A DNA stretch of 64,000 nt from JAFECT01 sp963838235 (GTDB lineage Bacteria > Pseudomonadota > Alphaproteobacteria > Caulobacterales > Caulobacteraceae). The stretch covers positions 1,488,001 through 1,552,000 of the forward strand of contig CAWIQJ010000005.1 of assembly GCA_963838235.1 (NCBI GenBank), read 5' to 3'. The first letter of the stretch is position 1. Every line of letters starts with the position of its first letter. A model generated the notes under the pieces. That model saw only the letters and a list, made by a program, of their open reading frames with translations, ran no database searches and was not told the origin of the DNA. Position numbers and translations under genes: made by a program. This document shows, in pieces, positions 1 to 9,409 of this stretch.

Positions 1-623
1 ACCGTATAGGTCGCCGGCCCGGCCGGCGCATGTTTGCCGTGTACGGGCCGGTCCTCGCTCGCGGCTTCTTCGCGTTCGGCGCCGGGCGCATGCAGTTTCA
101 TACCCGGTTTCAGCGGGCGGCCGTGCAGGTCGTTGGCCTCGGACAGCTCTCGCGTGGTGACGCCAAGCTTGCGGGCGATGCCGGACAGGGTGTCGCCGTG
201 CGCGACGGTGTAGGATTCGGCGTGGGCCTTCTCAGCCTTGGCGCCCTTGCGGCCGTGCGGCGAAGCGTCGGCGTCCTCGCGGTCTTCGTCGCGGGCGCGT
301 GCGTGCGGCACGTGCAGCTTCATGCCGGGCTTCAGGGCGTGACCATGAACGTCGTTGGCCTCAGCGAGGTCTTTCTGCGGCACGCCGAGCTTGCGCGCGA
401 TGCTCGACAGGGTGTCGCCGTGGGCGACGACGTAGGTTCCCTTGCCGCCCTTGGGGCCGCCGGCGAGGTCGGGCTTATGCGTGTCGTGCTTGCCCTTGGC
501 GTGGGAACGCTCGGCGCCGTCGACGGGATAGCGCGGTTTCGGCAGCGCCGAGGCGGACGTGGCCGACGCCGCCAGGGCGCAGGCCAACATCGCACCGAAG
601 ATTAGCCCGTTCCGACCGGTCAT
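1..623 (-). CDS. dipM: LysM-repeat cell-wall protein, probably DipM-like LytM factor (3' end cut by window)
   Basis: The frame stays open from ATG at 623 to the window edge. Residues 1-26 form a signal peptide (MTGRNGLIFGAMLACALAAS, then an A-rich cleavage region). Two LysM repeats follow, at about residues 60-105 and 135-180, each with a GDTLSxIARKLGV core and an LKPGMKLH end. They are joined by Lys/Glu/His-rich linkers, and a third repeat (ATYT) seems to begin at the boundary. LysM binds peptidoglycan. In Caulobacter the gene next to pcm is dipM, an envelope protein with several LysM repeats and a C-terminal LytM domain that works in cell division. The LytM part would lie outside the window, so the DipM identity rests on gene order plus LysM repeats. 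Another LysM/M23 protein remains possible. Confidence 0.7.
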   Translation of the reverse strand, partial: MTGRNGLIFGAMLACALAASATSASALPKPRYPVDGAERSHAKGKHDTHKPDLAGGPKGGKGTYVVAHGDTLSSIARKLGVPQKDLAEANDVHGHALKPGMKLHVPHARARDEDREDADASPHGRKGAKAEKAHAESYTVAHGDTLSGIARKLGVTTRELSEANDLHGRPLKPGMKLHAPGAEREEAASEDRPVHGKHAPAGPATYT

Positions 624-780
624 CGCCGCTCCATCACCGGAGACGCCCGTCTCCCCGACCGCCTCGCATCTTCGCGAGGCCTTACACGAACCAATCGCGA
701 CATTGGCGCGGAAACATGGCGAACCGCCACGCTCCGGCCGCTGAATTGACCCAGGATAGGCGACATCGCGGCCCCGGGGG

Positions 781-1454
781 TTAACCGTCCCGCGCCACGC
801 CCTCGAGCAGCGGAACGAAGCGAACCTCGGCAAGCACTTCGCGGCGGAACCCGCCCTCCCCGTCGCCGGCGTAACGGTGCAGGGTCTGAACCGGACCCTT
901 GCCGATCGGCGCGACCAGGACGCCCGTGGGCTTGAGCTGGCGATAGCAGGGTCTTCGGCTCGCTGGGCGCCGCCGCCGTGACCAGAATGCGGTCGAAAGG
1001 CGCCTGCTCGGGCCAGCCTTCGCCGCCGTCGCCGAATTTGGTGATGACGTTCAGGAGATCGAGCTGTTTGAACCGCGCCTCGGCCTCCATGAGCAGGTGC
1101 CGGTAGCGCTCGACCGTGTAGACTAGCCGCGCGAGCCGGGAGAGGACCGCCGTCTGGTAGCCGGAGCCGGTGCCGATTTCGAGCACCGGTGCCCGCGGCT
1201 CGATGGTCAGCGCCTGGGTCATCAGGCCCGACGATGAAGGGCTGGCTGATGGTCTGGCCGCAGGCGATCGGCAGCGCGGAGTCTTCCCAGGAGCGCGTCC
1301 TTGAACAGCTCCGGCGTGAACAGGTCGCGCGGCGTGTGCTCGATGGCCGCAGCACCGCCGGATCGGTGACGCCCTGCGAGCGCAGCGTCAGGATCAGCCG
1401 GCCCATGCGTGCGCGCGGGCTGTCGTCCATTTCGCTGCGGTCGTCCTCGGCCAC
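781..1454 (-). CDS. pcm: Protein-L-isoaspartate O-methyltransferase (frameshifted as read)
   Basis: The product repairs isoaspartyl residues by SAM-dependent methylation. The SAM-binding motif VLEIGTGSGYQTAVL and the segment FDRILVTAAAP are clear. The frame breaks at least four times, near 955, 1227, 1300 and 1350. Removing or adding single bases restores a normal protein of about 224 residues, including CGQTISQPFIVGLMTQ and a C-terminus VPLLEGVARDG before TAA at 781-783. The chosen GTG start at 1454 lies two bases past the surE stop, so the two genes are probably coupled. An internal ATG at 1430 is an alternative. So many indels in one conserved gene point to sequence error. Confidence 0.88.
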
Positions 1455-1456
1455 GG

Positions 1457-2267
1457 TCAGGCCTTCTCCGTTTCGACGCGCAGCTTCGGCGGCGCGCCGC
1501 CCAGCACGCGCTTCAGGGCATGCACGGTCTGGCATGTGGGTCAGATCGATGTGCAGCGGGGTGACCGAGATGCGGCCCTCGCCGATAGCGCGCGAGGTCG
1601 GTGCCCGCGGGCGGCGCGGATCGCTGGCCGCGGAAGCCCATCCAGTAGTAGTCGCGGCCGCGCAAGTCGGTGCGCTGCTCGGCGTGCATGTGCGCAGGTC
1701 GCGGAGGCCTTGGCGGGTCACTTCCACTTCCTTGACCGCCTCCGGCGGCAGGTCGGGGAAGTTGATGTTGAGTGATCACGTCCTTGGGCCCCAGCCGGTC
1801 GAGCAGCTGCTTGCACGATGCCGGGCGCGAAAGGCCTCGGCGGTCTCGAACATGGCGCGACCGCGTCGTCGTGGAAGACGTGCATCGCCTGGGACAGCGC
1901 GATCGACGGCATGCCCAGCGCCATGCCCTGGATCGCGCCGGCGACGGTGCCGGAAATGGTCACGTCCTCGGCCGATGTTGTGGCCGCGGTTGACGCCCGA
2001 CAGCACCAGGTCCGGCCGCTTCGGCATCAGGTCCTCGACCGCCAGCTGCACGCAGTCGGTGGGCGTGCCCGACGACCGCCCAGTCGCGCTCGGCGATCTG
2101 GCGCACGCGCAGCGGCTCCGACAGGGTGAGTGCTCGCGCCCGGCGCCCGACTGCTCGAGTTCCGGCGCGCAGATCCAGACGTCGTCGCTGAGGCGTCGGC
2201 GATGCGGCGCATCACGGCGCAAGCCTTCCGCCGCGATTCCGTCGTCGTTGGTGAGCAGGATACGCAC
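1457..2267 (-). CDS. surE: 5'/3'-nucleotidase SurE (frameshifted as read)
   Basis: SurE is a metal-dependent nucleoside monophosphate phosphatase of the stationary-phase survival family. The N-terminus RILLTNDDGI is the family signature carrying the metal-binding Asp-Asp pair. DLVLSGVNRGHN appears further on, after a frame change. The start is GTG at 2267, overlapping the serS stop region, and the end is TGA at 1457, directly before the pcm start. The span of 811 bases implies a net single-base excess, with several indels between about 1700 and 2240. A corrected length near 269 residues fits the family. The surE-pcm pair is widely conserved in proteobacteria. Confidence 0.9.
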
Positions 2268-2268
2268 C

Positions 2269-3565
2269 TCACGCCGATGTGGGTCAGGCCGCCCATATAG
2301 GGCTGCAGCGCCTGGGGAATGGCGATGCGGCCCGTCGCTCGTCCTGATAGTTCTCCATGATCGCGACCAGGGTGCGGCCGACCGCGAGGCCCGAGCCGTT
2401 CAGCGTGTGCACGAAACGCGCGCCCTTCTCTCCGGCCTCTTGCTGCGCGCGTCCATGCGCCGGGCCTGGAAGTCGCCGCAGTTCGAGCAGGAGCTGATCT
2501 CGCGATAGGCCTGAGCCGACGGCAGCCAGACCTCGAGGTCGAAGGTCTTTTTCGCCGTGAAACCCATGTCGCCGGCGCACAGCAGCATGGTGCGGTAGGG
2601 AAGCTCCAGCCGCTTCAGCACCTCTTCGGCGCAGTCCACCATACGCTCGTGTTCGCGCTCCGACTCTTCCGGGGTGGTGATCGAGACCAGCTCAACCTTC
2701 CAGAACTGGTGCTGGCGGATCATGCCGCGCGTATCCCGCCCCGACGCACCGGCCTCGGCGCGGAAGCACGGCGTCAGCGCGGTGAGGCGCAGGGGGAGTT
2801 CCTCTTCATTGAGGATTTGTTCGCGCACGGGGTTGGTGAGCGAAACTTCGGCGGTGGGAATCAGCCAGCGGTCGTCGGCGGTGTGGAATAGGTCCTCGGC
2901 GAACTTGGGCAGCTGGCCGGTGCCGAACAGGGCGTCGCCGCGCACCAGCAGCGGCGGCGAGATTTCCATGTAGCCGTGCTCGCCGGTCTGCAGGTCGATC
3001 ATGAACTGGCCGATGGCGCGTTCGAGCCGCGCGAGGCCGCTGCGCAGCACCACGAAGCGCGCGCCGGACATGCGCGCGGCCGCTTCGAAGTCCATCATGC
3101 CGAGACCCTCGCCGAGATCGACGTGGTCTTTGGGCGAGAGGACTGGGCCGCAGGCAGGATCTTGGGGTCGCCCCAACTGCCTTGCATGACGTTGCCGGTT
3201 TCGTCGGCGCCATCGGGGACGTCCGGCGCCGGCAGGTTGGGCAGCGCCGCCAGCTTTTCGTGCAGGGCGTCAGCGAGGCGTTTTTCCTCGTCCGCATGCT
3301 GGGTGATCGCGCCTTTGAGGCTTTCGACCTCGGCCATCAACCGCTGGGCTTCCGCCTCGTCCTTCTTGGCCTTGGCCTGGCCGATCAGCTTGGAGGCTTC
3401 GTTGCGCCGGGCCTGGGCCTCCTGGAAGGCGGTCTGGGCCGCGCGCAGGCCCCGGTCGGCGGTCAGCAGGGCCTCGACCACCTTTTGGGCGTCCGCGACG
3501 CCGCGCGACGACCAACCGCGCGCAAAGGCGGCGGGATCGTCTCGGAGGGCGCGGATATCGTGCAT
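2269..3565 (-). CDS. serS: Seryl-tRNA synthetase (frameshifted as read)
   Basis: This class II synthetase charges tRNA-Ser. The start MHDIRALRDDPAAFARGW at 3565 is typical. Residues about 30-105 form the two-helix coiled-coil arm that grips the tRNA (AQARRNEASKLIGQAKAKKD and onward). Motif 2 appears as TPCFRAEAGASGRDTRGM, and the C-terminus YMGGLTHIG is the usual SerS ending. Frame changes occur near 3130 and 2440 and just before the stop at 2269-2271. The corrected length of about 431 residues fits. The gene runs straight into surE, so the two are probably co-transcribed. Confidence 0.92.
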
Positions 3566-3640
3566 GGCGGGCGCTTTCGGGCTGGGAGAGCCGCTTCTTT
3601 AAGCGGCGTCGGCGGGTGAGCCAAGCCTGCCCCTTTTTCT

Positions 3641-3775
3641 TTCCGCTCATCGCGGCGAATGCCGGGACCCAGATCCAAGCGCTGACGCCGAGCGCTTTTC
3701 GTTGAGTGAGCGATAACCGGTGGGCTGCGGAGCCTTACGATCTGGGTCCCGGCATTCGCCGGGATGAGCGGAGTA
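3641..3775. repeat. Pair of inverted intergenic palindromic repeats (REP-like)
   Basis: Between tatC and serS, two oppositely oriented copies of a unit with core GAATGCCGGGACCCAGATC face each other, at about 3644-3675 and 3739-3771. They are separated by roughly 60 bases. Each copy contains its own small palindrome (CGGCGAATGCCGG or close to it), and together they could form a long cruciform. A third copy of the core is at 23588-23612. This pattern is typical of dispersed intergenic repeats. The location downstream of tatC and upstream of serS would also suit a transcription barrier. Confidence 0.8.
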
Positions 3776-3790
3776 AAAGGAAAGCGCGCG

Positions 3791-4666
3791 CTACGCCGCC
3801 GCCGCCCTACCTCGCCGCAGTTCGATCAATCGCACGCACCAGATCGACGCTTCGTAGAGGGCGTAGATCGGGCCCGCGAGCAGGAACGGGCTGATCATGT
3901 CGGGCGGCGTGACGATGCACGACACCACGATGATGCCGAGGGCGGCGTAGCGGCGCCCCTTGGCGAGGGTCTTGGAGTCGATCAGGCCGGCCATGCCCAC
4001 GAGCGTCAGCACCACCGGTAGCTGGAAGCACAGGCCGAAGGCGAGCAGCAGTTTAGTCACCAAGTCGAGGTAGTCGCTCACCTTCGGCATGAGCTGGATG
4101 TGCACCTGCGGCGTCAGAATCTGCTGGTTCAGCGAAAACCACAGGATGAACGGCAGCATGATGAAATAGACCAGCGCCGCGCCCGCCACGAACAGGATCG
4201 GCGATGCGATCAGAAACGGCAGGAAGGCGTTGCGCTCCTTGCGGTAGAGCCCCGGCGCCACGAACCGGTAGAGCTGGAACGCCAGGATCGGGAAGCACAC
4301 CACGATGGCGGCGAACATGGCCGCCTTCACCCGGGTGAAGAAGGTCTCGAGCGGTGCGGTGGAGATCAGGCTGAGGCACCCGTGCTTGGGCAGGTTCGCC
4401 CCGGACGGATCGAAGATGGCGCGCAGCAGATCCAACGCGCCCGCATTGTGGCCGGGCACATGGCGCAGCGCCATCACGCCCTGGGCGACGCACGACGGGC
4501 GCAGCAAGATGGTGATGATCTCGCTGGTCAGGAAGAAACAGCCGATGAAGGCTATGCCCAGGGCGGCGATGGAGATGATCAGCCGGCGGCGCAGCTCGAC
4601 CAAGTGCTCCATCAGGGGCGCGCGCGAGGCCTCGATATCCTGTTCGTCTTGCGGCGTGTAGCTCAT
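3791..4666 (-). CDS. tatC: Sec-independent protein translocase TatC
   Basis: TatC is the multi-spanning core of the twin-arginine translocase and recognises Tat signal peptides. The 291-residue frame is intact. It has the cytoplasmic N-terminal signature EHLVELRRRLI and six hydrophobic segments, including RFVAPGLYRKERNAFLPF in the region between helices 2 and 3. The C-terminus is short and basic. The start ATG overlaps the tatB stop by four bases, so translation is coupled. Together with tatA and tatB it supplies the full Tat system. A candidate Tat substrate is the hydrolase at 30804. Confidence 0.96.
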   Translation of the reverse strand: MSYTPQDEQDIEASRAPLMEHLVELRRRLIISIAALGIAFIGCFFLTSEIITILLRPSCVAQGVMALRHVPGHNAGALDLLRAIFDPSGANLPKHGCLSLISTAPLETFFTRVKAAMFAAIVVCFPILAFQLYRFVAPGLYRKERNAFLPFLIASPILFVAGAALVYFIMLPFILWFSLNQQILTPQVHIQLMPKVSDYLDLVTKLLLAFGLCFQLPVVLTLVGMAGLIDSKTLAKGRRYAALGIIVVSCIVTPPDMISPFLLAGPIYALYEASIWCVRLIELRRGRAAAA

Positions 4667-5118
4667 GCGCCCGGCTCCGAAGGCGGCGCGTCAGGCGCAG
4701 GTGTTTCGGCGGGCGTTTCCGGCGCGGTTTCCGCGACCTTCTTCTTGCGCACGCGCTTTGGTTTGGCCGGCGCCGCGTCGGGCGTCTCGAACGGAAGCTC
4801 CGGTCCGATCGGCTGGGTCGAAACGGTCGGCAGGCTGTTCAGGTCGGCGCCGATGTCGCGGAGGTGGTTTTCCAGTTCGGGGCCGAGCGGCTGGGCCTGC
4901 TGGTTGCGCAGGGCCTCGACTTCGCGGCGCAGCTCGTCGAGTTCGGACTGGCGCGCCATCTCGTCGAAGCTGGCGCGGAACTCCTGCGCCATGCCGCGCA
5001 CCTTGGCGGTGAACTTGCCCAGGCGACGCAGCAGGATCGGCAGATCCTTCGGCCCCACCACCACCAGGGCGAGGACCGCGATCACCAGGATTTCCATCCC
5101 GCCCATGCCGGGGATCAT
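4663..5118 (-). CDS. tatB: Sec-independent protein translocase TatB
   Basis: This is a 151-residue protein with one N-terminal membrane helix (MEILVIAVLALVVVGPKDLP) ending in the characteristic GPKDLP hinge. An amphipathic helix and a long Glu/Arg-rich coiled segment to about residue 90 follow, then a Pro/Ala/Lys-rich tail that is probably disordered. TatB pairs with TatC as the substrate receptor. It overlaps tatC by four bases and lies 100 bases downstream of tatA. The length is within the usual range for alphaproteobacteria. Confidence 0.95.
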   Translation of the reverse strand: MIPGMGGMEILVIAVLALVVVGPKDLPILLRRLGKFTAKVRGMAQEFRASFDEMARQSELDELRREVEALRNQQAQPLGPELENHLRDIGADLNSLPTVSTQPIGPELPFETPDAAPAKPKRVRKKKVAETAPETPAETPAPDAPPSEPGA

Positions 5119-5218
5119 CGAAACTTCCTTCGAGCAGAGCTGCGCGAGCCGCCGCCTTTACAGCGCAGCGCCCCGGTCGGAAAGGTCAAAGGCCCCAGGG
5201 TCATGCCCGGGCCTTCGC

Positions 5219-5452
5219 TCAGGTGGTGGAGGTCGACTTGGTCTTGGCCGCCTTGGCGTCGGCGTCCGAGGCCGGCAGGGACTCGGTCTTGGCGGGCGGA
5301 TCGGACTTGTCCTCGTCCTTCAGGCCGTCCTTGAACGCCTTCACGCCCTTGGCGGCGTCGCCCATGAGCCCCGACAGCTTGCCGCCGCCGCCGAAGACCA
5401 GCAGCAGCACGATGACGATCAGAATGATGTGCCACGGGCTGAGGGCGCCCAT
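5219..5452 (-). CDS. tatA: Sec-independent protein translocase TatA
   Basis: This 77-residue protein forms the Tat pore or membrane-thinning assembly. It has a single N-terminal helix (WHIILIVIVLLLVFGGGGKL) followed by an amphipathic helix (LMGDAAKGVKAFKDGLK) and a short acidic and lysine-rich tail. The FG motif at the hinge is typical. It is the first tat gene on this strand. About 265 bases of mostly featureless sequence lie upstream, the likely promoter region. A weak hairpin (AGGTT/AACCT near 5655-5671) is the only structure I see there. Confidence 0.95.
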   Translation of the reverse strand: MGALSPWHIILIVIVLLLVFGGGGKLSGLMGDAAKGVKAFKDGLKDEDKSDPPAKTESLPASDADAKAAKTKSTSTT

Positions 5453-5715
5453 CAGAAATCTCCTTCAGCCGCCCGGGACGGCGTCGATACCAGAGTCGGA
5501 GATCATATAGGGCAAAGGGCGCGCGGGCGCCACGCGACCGCGACGATGGGGCGCTGGAGGGCTTAGGCCCTTACGCCGAAAGGTTTCCGGGATAGCGAAA
5601 CTCCGGAATCGGGGCCGCCCAGAAGGCCGCCCATCCCCTGACCATCGCTCCCAGGTTTCTCAGGAACCTGTTCATGGGCAAAGGGTAGCGGGGGAAGCTT
5701 AAGAATTAGGGCCCC

Positions 5716-6476
5716 TCAACTCTCCTCGCCCTGGGGCTTGTCCGGTTCGCCGATGAAGTCCTGGGCGAACTCGGCGTCTTCGGCTTCGCCGTCCTCGATG
5801 GCGTCCTCATCGGCGGATTCGGAGCCGGGCTGGGGCACTTCGAAGCCGGAGGGCAGGTCCATGTCGAGCAGGCCCGCGGCCTTCATCTCGGCCGCGCCGG
5901 GCAGGTCGATCAGACTGGCCAGGCCGAAGTGCTCCAGGAACACGTCGGTGGTGCCGTAGGTCACCGGCCGGCCGGGCGTGCGCCTGCGGCCGCGCAGGCG
6001 CACGAAGCCCATCTCCAGCAGGATATCGAGGGTGCCCTTGGACTGGCCTGCACGCCGCGGACCTGTTCGATCTCAGCGCGGGTCACCGGCTGGTGGTAGG
6101 CGACGATGGCCAGGGTCTCGTGCGCGGCCTTGGACAGGCGGCGCGGTTCGGTGCGCTCCTCGGTCATCAGATAGGCGAGGTCGGCCGAGGTCTGGAAGCG
6201 CCAGCGGCCGGCCACGCAGACCAGCTCGACGCCGCGGCCGGCGTAGCGCTGCTGCAGCGAAGCGAGCGCCTGGGGCGTGTCGACGCTGTCGGGCAGGCGC
6301 TGTTCGAGGTCCTTGATGCTCAACGGCCCGGCGGCGGCGAACAGCAGCGCCTCGACCATCTTCTCGACGGCGTCGTCGAAGCGCAGTTCGCCCTGCTCGT
6401 CTTCGTTGATGTCGTCGTCGGCCATATCTTCAACCGCGTCTTCGACCTCGAGTTCGATGGTGTGTTCTTCGCTCAT
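5716..6476 (-). CDS. scpB: Segregation and condensation protein B (one frameshift as read)
   Basis: ScpB forms the Smc-ScpA-ScpB condensin with ScpA. The first part (residues 1-145) has winged-helix features, with MVEALLFAAAGPLSIKDLEQ and ETLAIVAYHQPVTRAEIEQ. The frame shifts near 6045 and continues as FVRLRGRRRTPGRPVTYGTT and LEHFGLASLIDLPG, a typical ScpB second winged helix. An acidic tail follows. Start at 6476 is eight bases after the scpA stop. The span is one base short of a multiple of three. Corrected length is about 253 residues. Confidence 0.92.
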
Positions 6477-6483
6477 TCGGGGC

Positions 6484-7314
6484 TCATTCGGATGTCAGCT
6501 CCAGCGGAAAGCCATGCTCGCGCCGGCGCAGGTAGAGATCGGCAAAGGCTTCGAGCTGCCGCGCCTCCATCGTGCCCTCCTTCACCAGTTCGAAGCTCGC
6601 CGCCAAGGTCGAGGCGACGAAGGATGCGCGCGACGGGCCGTCCTCGCGCGACGGCGTCGGCGAGACGGCGGTCAGCTGGGTCCAGCGCCCAGGCTCGGCA
6701 GCATGTCGCGCAGGCGCTCGCGCGCTTCGTCGAGCTGATAGGCGGACATGCGGAAGGCCGGGTCATAGTGGCGCTGGGTCTCGCGCACGCGCTGCACCAC
6801 ATAGGCGCGCATCAGTTCGTAGAGAGTCGCCGTCGATCTTGTCGGAGGGAATGATTACCGTCGCCTCGGGATCGCCGCGCATGAAGACGTCGCGCTTTAA
6901 CTGCGGGCGCGCCTTCAGGTCGTCCACCGCCTTGCGCATGGCGTCGAGCTTGGCCAGCAGGAAGGCCAGTTGCGCCGCGATCAGTTCGGCCGGCGGCTCA
7001 TCCGCCGCTTTCTTCTCGCTGCGCGGCAGCAGCAGGCGTGACTTCAGATAGGCCAGCCAGGCGGCCATCACCAGATAGTCGGCGGCGAGCGAGAAGTGCA
7101 GCCGCCGCGCCTCGTGCACGAAGGCGAGATATTGTTCGGCCAGCTTGGTGATCGACAGCTTCAGCAGGTCGACCTTCTGCGTGCGCGCCAGCGCCAGCAG
7201 CACGTGCAGCGGGCCTTCGTAGCCGTCGATGTCGATGACCAGGGCCTGGCCGTCGGCGGCGGCCGTGTCGGCGGCCTCGAAGTTCAGGTCGGGCTGGAAG
7301 GACGCGTCGGTCAT
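6484..7314 (-). CDS. scpA: Segregation and condensation protein A (frameshifted near 3' end)
   Basis: ScpA is the kleisin subunit bridging Smc heads. The start MTDASFQPDLNFE at 7314 overlaps the nagZ stop (ATGA). GYEGPLHVLLALARTQKVDL and ITKLAEQYLAFVHEA are classic N-terminal kleisin motifs. Further on comes AAWLAYLKSRLLLP. Indels near 6830 and 6690 break the second half. The last part reads LEAFADLYLRRREHGFPLEL before TGA at 6484-6486. Corrected length is about 276 residues. It is coupled to nagZ upstream and scpB downstream. Confidence 0.93.
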
Positions 7315-8321
7315 GCGGCGAACACCTGTTTGAAGCGCGCACGCGCCTGCGGCCTCGTCGAAGGGCTCCGGATCGCGTGAGAGCCGCGCCAGCGCCGCCT
7401 TCGCCCGTTCCCTGGCCGCGCCTTTCAGGCGGCCCGCGCCCTTCACCACGGCCTTCATCTCGTCCAGGTCGCCATTGCAATGCAGAACGACGTCGCAGCC
7501 GGCCTTGATCGCCGCCCGCGAACGCGCGTCGAACGCTCCGCCCAGGGCCTTCATCGAGATGTCGTCGGTCATCAAGAGGCCCTCGAAGCCGATCTCCTGG
7601 CGGATCATGGCGACGACCTTGGGCGATTGGGTGGCCGGGTGTTTGGGGTCGATGGCCTTGAACACCTTGTGCGCCGTCATCCCCATCGGCAGGTCCGAAC
7701 AGACCCGGAAGGGTTTGAAGTCAACCGCTTTCAGGGTCTTCAGCGGTGTGTCGGCCACCGGCAGGGACAGGTGGCTGTCGACCGTGCTGCGGCCGTGACC
7801 GGGCATGTGCTTCATCACCGGCAGCACCCCGCCGGCCATCAGGCCCTCCGCCGCCGCGCGGCCGAGGGTCGCCACGGTGTCGGCGTCAGCCGCATAGGCG
7901 CGGTCGCCGATCACGTCGTGGACGCCCGGCTGGGGCACGTCCAGCACCGGCACGCAGTCGACGTTGATCCCCAGCCTTCTCAGGTCGTGGGCCATCAGCC
8001 GCGCGCCCAGCCGGGCTATCTCGCGCCGGAGCTGCGGGTCGTCCTTCAGCACCTCCCCGTAGGCGCGGCCGGCGGGGTATTTGGGCCACCTCGGCGGCCC
8101 GAGCCGCTGCACGCGGCCGCCCTCCTGGTCGATCAGCACCGGCGCCTGGTCGTGGTCGACCGTGTCGGCGCAAAGCCTCAACCAGTGTGCGGACTTGCTC
8201 GGGTGTCTCGACAGTTCCGCTTGAACAGGATGAAGCCCCACGGCTTCACCTCGCGGAAGAAGGCGCGCTCGGTACGGGTAAGCGTCGGGCCGGACAGGCC
8301 CAGGATGCAGGCGTGATTCAC
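7311..8321 (-). CDS. nagZ: Beta-N-acetylhexosaminidase NagZ (frameshifted at both ends)
   Basis: This glycoside hydrolase family 3 enzyme removes GlcNAc from peptidoglycan fragments during recycling. The motifs APVLIDQEGGRVQRL and VMKHMPGHGRSTVDSH are visible, as is LMTDDISMKAL, which carries the family 3 catalytic aspartate. The GTG start at 8321 gives NHACILGLSGPTLTRTERAF. One indel follows near 8215, and another near 7345 fuses the raw frame to scpA. Corrected, the protein ends FKQVFAA with TGA overlapping the scpA ATG. Corrected length is about 336 residues, close to the family norm. Confidence 0.92.
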
Positions 8322-8340
8322 CCGCCGATGAGGGCCGAAT

Positions 8341-9219
8341 TCACTTTACGATGCAAGCGCGGCCCGCGGCCTTCAGCGCGGCGCAGAAGGCGCCGGCCTG
8401 GGTCTTGGAGAAGCCGGTGAAGGCCGCCCGGTAAAGGGTGGCGGAGCCCTTCTGGACGCTCTCCACGTGGGTCGAGCGGCCGGCGGTGAACTTGCCAAAG
8501 CCCGAGCGGACCGTGGCGAACTCCTGCTCGGCCAGGGCTTTGGAGGAAAAGGCCCCGATCTGAACGGCGCCGGTCCCGCCCGCAGCGGCGGCCTTGTCGA
8601 TGGAGGCGGTCTTGATGGGCGCTGGAGCCTTGGCGTCCGGCTTGGGCCTGGCCGGTTGGGCGGCGGCCAGAGCGGTCGGCTTAGGCTTTGCCACCTTAGC
8701 CGCAGCAAGCGCGACCGGTTTGGGAGTCACGGCCTTTGCAGCCCTGACCGGCGGAGGCGCCGGGGTTTCGGCGGCGGCCTCGACGTTCGGATAGGAGGGC
8801 GCGGCCTTGGCAGGCGTCGGCGCGGCCAGCGGCGCCGGTTGGGCGTCGGCCGTGCGCGGCGCGGGCTGTTCGGGCGCAGGCGTGTAGACCGGCTGGGCCG
8901 CGCCCGGCTCGGGACGGTCCTGGACGTAGACGTCGAGCGCGCCCGATCCGGAAGAATTGGCGTCGGCGGGCTTGGCGTCCGGCGCGGCAGGCGTCTTGAA
9001 TGACCCGACCGGGGTCCCGATCGCGCGCGGCGGTTCGTTCCGGCCGCGCACGCCCGACTGGTAGAACATCAGCGCCGCGCCGCCCAAGGCGACCAGCACC
9101 ACAGCGCTCGCCATCAGGGTCAGCGGCACGGGCCTACGCCGGCGCGTGTCGCGCGGATCGAACGCCAGTTGCTCGCGCGAGAAGGGCGTATAGGCGCCGC
9201 GGTCTTCCAGATCGGACAT
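8341..9219 (-). CDS. SPOR-domain membrane protein
   Basis: This is a 292-residue protein. It has a short cytoplasmic N-terminus and one membrane helix at about residues 32-50 (LTLMASAVVLVALGGAALMF). A long Pro/Ala/Lys-rich periplasmic linker follows (50-215). The C-terminal SPOR domain (218-292) contains VQIGAFSSKALAEQEF and ends AGRACIVK. SPOR domains bind peptidoglycan stripped of stem peptides and collect at division sites. I chose ATG 9219 because it begins the conserved N-terminus; the frame is open further upstream to 9609. It precedes nagZ by 19 bases, matching the Caulobacter order. Confidence 0.9.
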   Translation of the reverse strand: MSDLEDRGAYTPFSREQLAFDPRDTRRRRPVPLTLMASAVVLVALGGAALMFYQSGVRGRNEPPRAIGTPVGSFKTPAAPDAKPADANSSGSGALDVYVQDRPEPGAAQPVYTPAPEQPAPRTADAQPAPLAAPTPAKAAPSYPNVEAAAETPAPPPVRAAKAVTPKPVALAAAKVAKPKPTALAAAQPARPKPDAKAPAPIKTASIDKAAAAGGTGAVQIGAFSSKALAEQEFATVRSGFGKFTAGRSTHVESVQKGSATLYRAAFTGFSKTQAGAFCAALKAAGRACIVK

Positions 9220-9302
9220 GGCCTGAACCTTCGAATGCGTACGGAAAAGCCCCCGCCCGCCAACCATTACGAAGGCCGCGAAAATGGTTGAAGGCTGGTT
9301 AA

Positions 9303-9330
9303 CCCTCTCCTCCCTTGAGGGAGGAGAGGG
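9303..9330. repeat. Perfect 12-bp intergenic hairpin (CTCTCCTCCC family)
   Basis: Arms CCCTCTCCTCCC (9303-9314) and GGGAGGAGAGGG (9319-9330) close on a TTGA loop. It lies between two divergent genes, so it is not placed as a terminator for either. Related but not identical structures occur at 48125-48165, 49818-49844, 57726-57755 and 61692-61755. Confidence 0.8.
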
Positions 9331-9409
9331 CGCTACGTGTCCCATCCGTAAGGTGACAGCCCGGCGACGCGGACTATGGTCCCCCCAAACCAATTCTTCG
9401 GGGAACACC

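Noticed and set aside
781..1454. Programmed frameshifting or real pseudogene in pcm
   Set aside because: Four separate indels without slippery sites in a conserved gene, and similar breaks in essential genes, favour sequence error.
6763..8241. Single 492-codon frame that looks like a NagZ-ScpA fusion
   Set aside because: Each half matches a separate family; an indel near 7345 removes the NagZ stop, and the corrected stop overlaps the scpA ATG.
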